Positions 56,714-64,000 of a DNA stretch of 64,000 nt are shown piece by piece. Positions within the stretch are counted from its first letter, which is position 1, and the number at the start of each line of letters is the position of its first letter. A model generated the notes under the pieces. The model saw only the letters and a program-made list of their open reading frames with translations, was not told the DNA's origin and made no database searches. Position numbers and translations under genes: made by a program. This stretch comes from Adineta ricciae. Lineage: Eukaryota; Rotifera; Eurotatoria; Adinetida; Adinetidae. The stretch is taken from assembly GCA_905250025.1 (NCBI GenBank), contig CAJNOJ010000424.1:1-64000 (forward strand), written 5' to 3'.

Positions 56714-58434
56714 AAGAAAACATCCCGAAACATTCGTCTTTTCTTCTTCTTCCATGTAAAACCCGGTTTTCTTCATTTTCTTTTTTGTCTTCTTGAAGAT
56801 AATCCTATTCATTTGATATAATTATTCATTTTGTTGTATAAAGAATATTTTCTCGTGTTTTTCTTCTTCGTTTTTCTTTTCTTCATTCTTTCTTATTGTA
56901 TTATTCATACAGATAAAATAAAAATCACATGATCAAAATTCTTCTTTTCCCACATATTCAACTGTTCGTTGTTCAAAGTCAATGAACAAATTTTTCATCA
57001 CATCGGTCATCTTTCAATGAGAATAATAATTCAAACAAATTTTTTTTCTTTTCTTTTCTTTACCTGATCATTCGAAATGATTTACTCAATGGATCAATCA
57101 TTTCTATCTTTGTAAAAGAGAGAAAAGAAGAGAAAAAATCGAGCCTGTCATCATCGAAACGATTGAAAATAAACACTTCTACAGGTGAGACACATAACAA
57201 CGACATGTTCTACACCAATATTACAGATGATAATCGATCACCTTTCTATATATCACATATAACAATCATAATCAAAACGATTCGATTGATCATACTCTTT
57301 TTTTATACGATACAAAAGGATATAAGTAATAAATCGAATAGATATACGATACTTTCATACATAACCATCTAACAAAAGAGAGAGAGAGGAAAAAACCCAA
57401 AAAAAAGATTATTGACATATAGATATTCTCATTTGCAATGAAATATGATCAAATATATCTTTCTATTAAAATGAGATAATTTTTCATTTTATGTTCAATG
57501 TGCCTTAAGGACAAATAACTTTTCATCTTTGTTTTTACTCATTTAATCATTGAATATTTCATTTCTGTTCGATTTCTAATCGAATCAAGTCCAACCAATA
57601 AACACGAAAAGCTCTAAGTGCATCATTAGAATGACATACCAATGAACTGAACGCGCGACAATCATTAAAAACAACGCCTATCACTATAAAACAGATCAGT
57701 GATCATCGATAACCGATGATCTTTCTTCGAGATATGATTTACTTTGCTTTTAGAGATGAAAGTTGACCTGGAGGAAAAGAAAAGAAATGGAACAATTAAT
57801 AAAGTTTTCGATTTTGTCTAAGAGAAAAAAAAATGCACGAGTTTCTTAAATAAACACATATTAGTTAGAAAAACAATTTCATTTCTCGACAATCGACGGA
57901 AACTTGATTAATTTCCGTAACTAATGGAAATACGTGTATGAACAATGTTTTTTTTTCCATTAAATCAATATTGAATGAGAATGACGACAATCAGGTTTAC
58001 TTTAATTGAACTTTTCTTCTTCTTGCATTCGAAACAAAGAAAACTGATTCTTATTTTCATTTCAAATCATCTTCGATTAGTTAAAACAAGATCATCTTTC
58101 ATTTTCTGTTTACATATCAACAAAATCTCATCTCATTTTACATTTTCAAATATTGTTACTTCAACATTTACATCGATCGTCTTATTTCTTCCATAACTCG
58201 TACTTTGTCTTTGAACATTGGAATCTCCAAAAGAAATTTCGTATTTTTCAATTCATATAAACCAGTACATTGAAATATTTCTCTTCTCGTCGATTTCATC
58301 GTATTTCAAATCAAAATTTGTTCAACAATTCAGATTTATTTTCGAATATATCAATAGAGAATTTTCAACAATAAATAAAACAAAATCAAATAGATAAATA
58401 AAATAATGTACAAAAAGAAAAGATCATTGGACAA
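56714..58434. other. Intergenic, no gene seen
   Basis: Between the convergent UNCX and HMG-box genes; only short frames without support. Confidence 0.4.
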
Positions 58435-58805
58435 TTATTGTGATTGATTGACTTCCATCGATTGATTGATATTTGCATTTTCATTTGAGTTTTTTTCTTT
58501 ATCAGCCAATTTTTGATAATGTTGTTTCGTCTAAAAATTCGAATCAATGAAAATCTCGAGAGAAAATCTCGATATTTACCTGTTCATCAGCAGCTTTCCA
58601 TTGAGCACCTAATTCCATTAGAACTTCTTGTGGACGTAAACTTGGATTTTCCAGCTAAAAGAGAAAATCAATCGAGTTCGTTGATAATCGATAAACGAAA
58701 TTTTACTTTGAGCTGTTTTCGTTTTTCAATTGTAAAGAGAATATAAGCTGAACGACGACGTTTTGTTGATTTGCCTGTTTGACTTTTTTTTGTTACTTTT
58801 GGCAT
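58435..58805 (-). CDS. Small HMG-box protein (single box)
   Basis: Three short exons with introns of about 50 nt join in phase to 89 residues. MPKVTKKSQTGKSTKRRRSA starts at 58805. The box continues YILFTIEKRKQLK, LENPSLRPQEVLMELGAQWK and TKQHYQKLADKEK, then a short Asn/Ser tail; the stop TAA is at 58437-58435. The SAYxxF start, the W in GAQWK and the HYxKLADKEK end are standard for HMGB/TOX-type boxes. It binds and bends DNA without strong sequence preference in most relatives. The normal box has a Pro before SAY; here it is Arg. Confidence 0.8.
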
Positions 58806-60783
58806 TTTCTTCGAAGTTATTTTTCAAATACGAATAATCACAAGAAAACGATCGATTCAATGTCTTTATATACCCTCAACATGTTATTGTCTTTTCTTTC
58901 ACTCGACCGATTTGTTTCAGTACATCGAGGGTTTTCCTTTCGGAACATATTCGACGATATAAATCGATTCTTTTTCAAACTTGACTACGTATAACGATCA
59001 GGCCGATTCGAAAGAGAACTGTTGAGTATGGATAAAGACCACTTGATAGTTTTCTTTCTAAATGTGTCGAATAGATGACATCATTTCTTCCTCTATTGAT
59101 CTCGAAGACAGAAGAAAGACGAATAACAACAGTAACAGCAAATAGATCTGTCTAAACGCGGCAATGATGTTGATAGTGTCTGTCCAAAAGAGAAAAAGAG
59201 CCCGGGAAGATGCCAATAAGATCTACAGAAAAGAAAAGGATAAACGACAGTAGGAAAGAAGACATTATCATTGACACGTCCTTATTTAACTACGTCGAAA
59301 CACCAAGCAAAACCAACTCTTATTTATCTATAAACAAAACGTCTTAATAGATTGTCTTTTTTTTATTTATCGATCCAAATAGAACTCGAGTGAGTACAAT
59401 TATTCAATCAATAAAATAGAATTGATCATTTCACGAAGAATTTGTCTAATTAAAAATAACTTAACTCGATTGTTTTCGAAGAAAATCTAATAAATATGAT
59501 TAAGAAATAACTTTTCACTGATGATTGGCATAAAGATATATTTAGACATGAGAAATCTGTTTTACATTTTGTAATTCTTTCATTTTTCTGTTATCAACAG
59601 ACGAGACATCGATGCTTTTCTAATGTTTCTTCTTATTGAAAAAAGTTTAACAAGATTGTCAATATGAAAGTAAAGAAAGATAAATTAGTTCTTCATTTGT
59701 TATTTTAGTTAATTGACAAAAACTCACTTAGTCTTCTTCATTCAATTTAATCATGCGTGTTTTTCTTATTATTGCATTTCTACTAAGTCATTCAAGGACA
59801 AGTTTTTATTCTTTCTAATTCTTCACTGATTAGATGTTCGATGAAAATGAAAATGTCTGAACAATTCTCTCTTTTCTGTTGTCCTTGTTAAAGAAGTGTC
59901 TTTTGGTATAAAATAGAAGAAAAAAAAAGAAATTCTTTTCAAATATAATTCAATATAAACTTGAACACATAACCTTTTGTCCAGTAAATTTCTAATCAGA
60001 CAAACGTATTTGTTTTATTTTTCGATTCCTTAAGGTATATTCACATTTGTGTCTGTCTCATTCAAAGTAAGACGAAAGAGAAAAGACGCACATTTGATAT
60101 GGTAATTCATTTGAAATAAAAAAGAAATCGCTTTTTGTCCTTGATCATCATGATTTCTAATTGATTTTCTTTTTCAAAAGACATTTTTTCCTTTTGAAAT
60201 CTCAACTTATTTAGATAAATAAATAAGCATATGAATCAGCCGTATCAAACAACTAATAATTCGCTGCATTCTTCTCGAATCTGTGTATCTGCATTCAATT
60301 ATGTCTTGTAATCATCTTTATATAGATGATACACTCGTTTACTAGAGAGAGAGAATAACACGATTCGGTATTGACATGTGTATCCAAGGTTAATTTTTTT
60401 CTTTGGATTGATATTCATTTGTTTTCTTTTTCTTTTCACGTATATTAAAAATAGAAAGATTTTTTGTTTTGTTTCATAACAAAACGAATGTTCTTTCGAG
60501 GAGAATTAATTAGGATTTCGACATTGTTTGTTCGATATTTTGACACTTTTCTGTTTTTTTTTCTGTTTGTCTGATAATAACAGCGACAAAAGAATAAATA
60601 GAACAATGTTCTTTTTCTCTTTGTTTCAGAAGAATATCATCACTAATCATAACATACAATGTTCTACGACGATCTTTCTTATTATTCTCGGCTTTCTTAT
60701 AGGTAAAGAGACGATGCATCGAATCTAACAAAGAATTTCATATGTTTTACTTTAGAAATTATTGATTGAAATACGAATAGGAA
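58806..60783. other. Intergenic, no gene seen
   Basis: Shared upstream region of the divergent HMG-box and RhoGAP genes; nothing assignable. Confidence 0.4.
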
Positions 60784-63700
60784 ATGATCAAACCTAAGAA
60801 ATTGGTTATTCGACGTTCAAGCGATTTCGCAGGCGGTGGTTTTGGTTTTACAATTCGTCATTTTGTTATTTATCCACCATCAGTTTCTGTCAATGATATT
60901 TTACGGGTAAAAATTCGATTTTAACTCATTTTTTTCTCCCGATTAATCAATGGCAAATCTCGATACAAAAAAAAATTCTCTTTTAGATCTAAAAAAACGA
61001 CTAAACGAGTAAATTTTCACTTGATTCTTTTTTTTTTCTTCTTCGGATCAATTACTTCGAATGAATAACCTCTAGTTGAATATTTCGAACAAAAACCCAA
61101 AAGAACTCGTTTTCAAGGTTTCTTTTATCTTTAACGGAGATTCGACTAACAATTTATTTCTTCTAATAGAATTAATCATTGTCCTCGAGACGAGAAGGAA
61201 AAACGAATGACGTCATTCCAGAAAGTGTCGAAGGTTAAACTAAACATGTTTTATGTAATGTGATAGGCTTCGTACAGTGTGGTGATCGATGAACATCAGC
61301 AAAAGCAATTGGAAGGAAGTGGTGGTGGTGGAGGAGGAGGAGGTATTACTACAAATACTACTGGTACAACATCGTCAATAGTTTCTCCAAGTATTTTATC
61401 AACATCATCATCATCGGGTAGTCGTATCCATCATCAAGGAGAACAACAAGGATCTTCATCATTATCATCTTCTTCTTCTTCTCCGATGAAAACTGTCGGA
61501 ACCGGTAAGAAACAAATCAGAGACGAGAAAGAAAAGAGAACGAAGCGAGGAAAAAAAGAACAGAACAGAAGAGATTTTTCCACGGATATTTTGCTTTTCT
61601 GTGTATTGATTGATGAGAGATATTCTATGTCGCAAAGAAAAAATCTGTTTTTGTTCCAGATAATATCCAAGATGATGGAACAACAGTGTCAACTAATCCC
61701 AATCCAAATCTTCAATCAATGGATACAATCTTTGTCAAAGAAGTTCGACAAGATGGTCCAGCTTATGCCGCTGGTCTAAGACAAGGTGATCAAATTTTAA
61801 CTGTCAATGATCAATCAATAAATGGAAAAACTTATTCGCAAGTTATTGCCTTGATTCAGAATATGTTAGTTCTTCTTTTTTTGTCTTTCTCAACATATTT
61901 TCTTTGAGGAAAAGGTTAACCCTTTCTTTCTTCTCGTTTTTTTTTCAGTCCTACAGAACTTATTCTTAATATAATACCAAAAGAAGATGACACTCGTACA
62001 ATTCTTGTATGTTTCTTTATTCTCATTTTATTTTCATTTGTTGTTTTTCGAATAGAATTCATCAGAAAATCTTTATCAAAATCTCAATTCCTCCCGATTG
62101 AAATCACTTCAATATTCACGTTCATCACCATATCAATCAGCACCAATCATGGCAACAAATAATACAATTGAACAGAAATTACGAAATCTACAAATCAATT
62201 TAGCTCAAGGTCGAACACCAGAAGAACTTGCTCATGTTGGAATTTATTTTCCTCCGCCAACTTCAACATCAGCACCATCTTCATCACAACAACCAAATGC
62301 TTTTTCAAACTACATTGATTCAGTTCATCGAGCTTTAGATTCATCGAAGCAACAACAACAGTCGCAACCACCTCCACCGCCACCACCACAACAACAGCAA
62401 CAACAATCAACATCTCAAAATAAAGGAGATTCTTCGAATCTTTACTATGAATCACCTTATCATAATGATTATATTCCACATGATTATAAACGACAACCAT
62501 CATTTCAAATCAATTTCAATCAACCAAATGAGCAAAGAAATTATCTAACGAATATTATTCGACCACCAGTTCCTCCACGACAAAGTACGTCTTGTAAATG
62601 TTCTTCTCATTAGATCTAGTAGGAAAGAAAACGATGAATTTTATCTTGAGAAATTCTCTGCATATCAAACAGATAAGATATGAAAATAATTTAGATATTC
62701 CAGTATTAAATCCCTATGTAAATACTCCATCGAATCGTTATGATGATTGGTCTCGTCCAACACATTTTTCGTCACCTGTTTCAACTTCATTAATTGAATC
62801 TCATGAAGAATTAAAATCTCCATCAACAGATTCGGCCACTACGGAAACTCGATCTCAAATTGCATCGAATGAAAAATCTCCGTTAAATGACAATGACATG
62901 AAAACCGAGTTTGTTAATTTTCGTAAGAAACAATTCGAAACAGGTCATGTTGAAAATATCGTTCGTGATCCTCAACGTGAATCGAAAACGAAAAAATATT
63001 CTGAAAAGAAAAAATATGAAAATGAATGGAATCGTCTTACTGCTGTAGCTGACGTCGAATCTGTTATGGAACGTGCATCACATTTCGAAGATATTGATCC
63101 AGATAAATTTGCACGATTAAAATCTAAACTTCCAACATCTCCACCAGCACATGATAATCTCGATTTACAAGACAATTTTCATTACGATTTCAATCCAAAT
63201 TGCCTTTATGATTCGCAAAATCAATATAAACTATTGAAACCAACAGCACGACAATCGTCGATTGATTTGTCATCTTCATTACCTATTCCAAGAGGTTTGT
63301 TTAGTTCATTGTCTAAATTTAGTGACATTTGTTACTTTAAATAACTTTTCCATATCGAATCTGCTTTTTTTCCTGATTTTTTCATTCGACAAACACCTTC
63401 TTTATACTCATTAGCCTTTCTATCGAGACAAGAAGAGAAACAAAACATCTGCTCGGCAAATTTCTCCTATAAATACTCGACTGTTTTCCCTACTAAACAT
63501 CAATGTTTTATTGTTCTAGTTGGTGAATTAAATAGTATTGAGTTTAATTTTGATCCTCGTTATATGATTCAACCAGTTCGATCCAATCAATCTCAATCAA
63601 CATCATCCTCACACTATAATCCATTACCATCGTCTGAAAGGTTTAGAATTTTATAAGAATTTTTCTCTTTCTTATCCGATTGTTTGTGTAGTTCACGATA

Positions 63701-64000
63701 TTCATTGGAAAATTATTCAAATCTCCCATCAACATCTCGAACGGGAATGAATTTAATTCGTCAACAATCTTATATCACTGCTGTTCGATCAGCAAATCAA
63801 CATGAACAACCAGATTTCGGTAAATGCAATTGACTTTCTTCTTCTCCTAAAACTTATCTTCATTTTTACCAATAGTTACACAATTCGGAAGTCCACCAAC
63901 ATCCGAACAAGAAATGAAACAACGTCCTCAATCTTACATCTTAAGCACCGATCAACATTTATCTTCAACTCGTGGTGGATATATACCAACGAATTTCAAT
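60784..64000 (+). CDS. ARHGAP21: RhoGAP ARHGAP21/23-like, 5' part (PDZ domain); runs off the window
   Basis: Starts [20 protein letters not shown] at 60784. The family's N-terminal PDZ follows: [14 protein letters not shown], then across introns [40 protein letters not shown] and SQVIALIQN, then [17 protein letters not shown]. The PDZ is interrupted by a Gly-run and Ser-rich insert (exon at 61265-61506). Downstream exons are disordered, with poly-Gln/Pro (62348-62410), an SH3-ligand-like PPVPPRQ, and a [10 protein letters not shown] helix. The PH and GAP domains expected in this family must lie beyond 64000. It regulates Cdc42/RhoA at Golgi and junctions in relatives. Confidence 0.85.

Noticed and set aside
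1-64000. CRISPR array, rRNA genes, prokaryotic operons
   Set aside because: No regular repeat-spacer pattern, no rRNA-like stretch, and spliceosomal introns throughout.

Overview
The window reads as nuclear DNA of a small-intron metazoan, most likely a bdelloid rotifer. The DNA is AT-rich. Exons are joined by GT...AG introns, mostly about 45-60 nt. Several gene families are typical of bdelloid assemblies (DUF3987 ATPase-like, F-box/LRR-like, NHL, DUF3990/ART-like, fast-evolving 7TM receptors). No bacterial features (Shine-Dalgarno sites, prokaryotic operons) are visible. The species call is inference; the exon structures come from splice sites and reading phase.

Left part, about 1-32 kb, looks accessory and rearranged. 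It holds, in order: a DUF3987 P-loop gene and an RPA1-like OB-fold gene on the minus strand; a detached kinesin-II (KIF3) tail fragment; a small secreted cysteine peptide; an NHL-repeat gene; a palindromic MITE-like element; a frame-broken ART-like gene with a GC-rich insert; an STK33-like kinase; a secreted probable GPI-anchored protein; an intronless PD-(D/E)XK-like gene; a small membrane protein; a 7TM receptor; and an F-box-like gene. At 29.9-32.0 kb a second copy of the GPI-protein locus is cut by a second copy of the KIF3-tail locus. Single N bases lie at both junctions, so an assembly chimera is the first suspect.

Right part, about 32-64 kb, looks like conserved chromosome. It holds: a membrane protein of unknown family; HDDC2; tRNA-Ala(AGC); a 902-residue mosaic protein (SNTX-type MACPF-like, helical and thioredoxin-like regions, EF-hand module, six PBZ-like zinc fingers); a long-chain acyl-CoA synthetase; an aminergic GPCR; a minus-strand cluster CAMKMT-UTP23-AGPAT5-DR1; the homeobox gene UNCX; a small HMG-box gene; and the 5' part of an ARHGAP21/23-type RhoGAP that runs off the right edge.

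The two best leads are (1) the CAMKMT-UTP23-AGPAT5-DR1 cluster, with 21-189 bp gaps and a pyrimidine-tract+AG at or just before each downstream ATG, which looks like a spliced-leader trans-spliced operon; and (2) the SNTX/EF-hand/PBZ fusion, an architecture I do not recognise. Also notable is the adjacent, same-strand RPA-like and DUF3987 pair, which could be a captured replication-type module.
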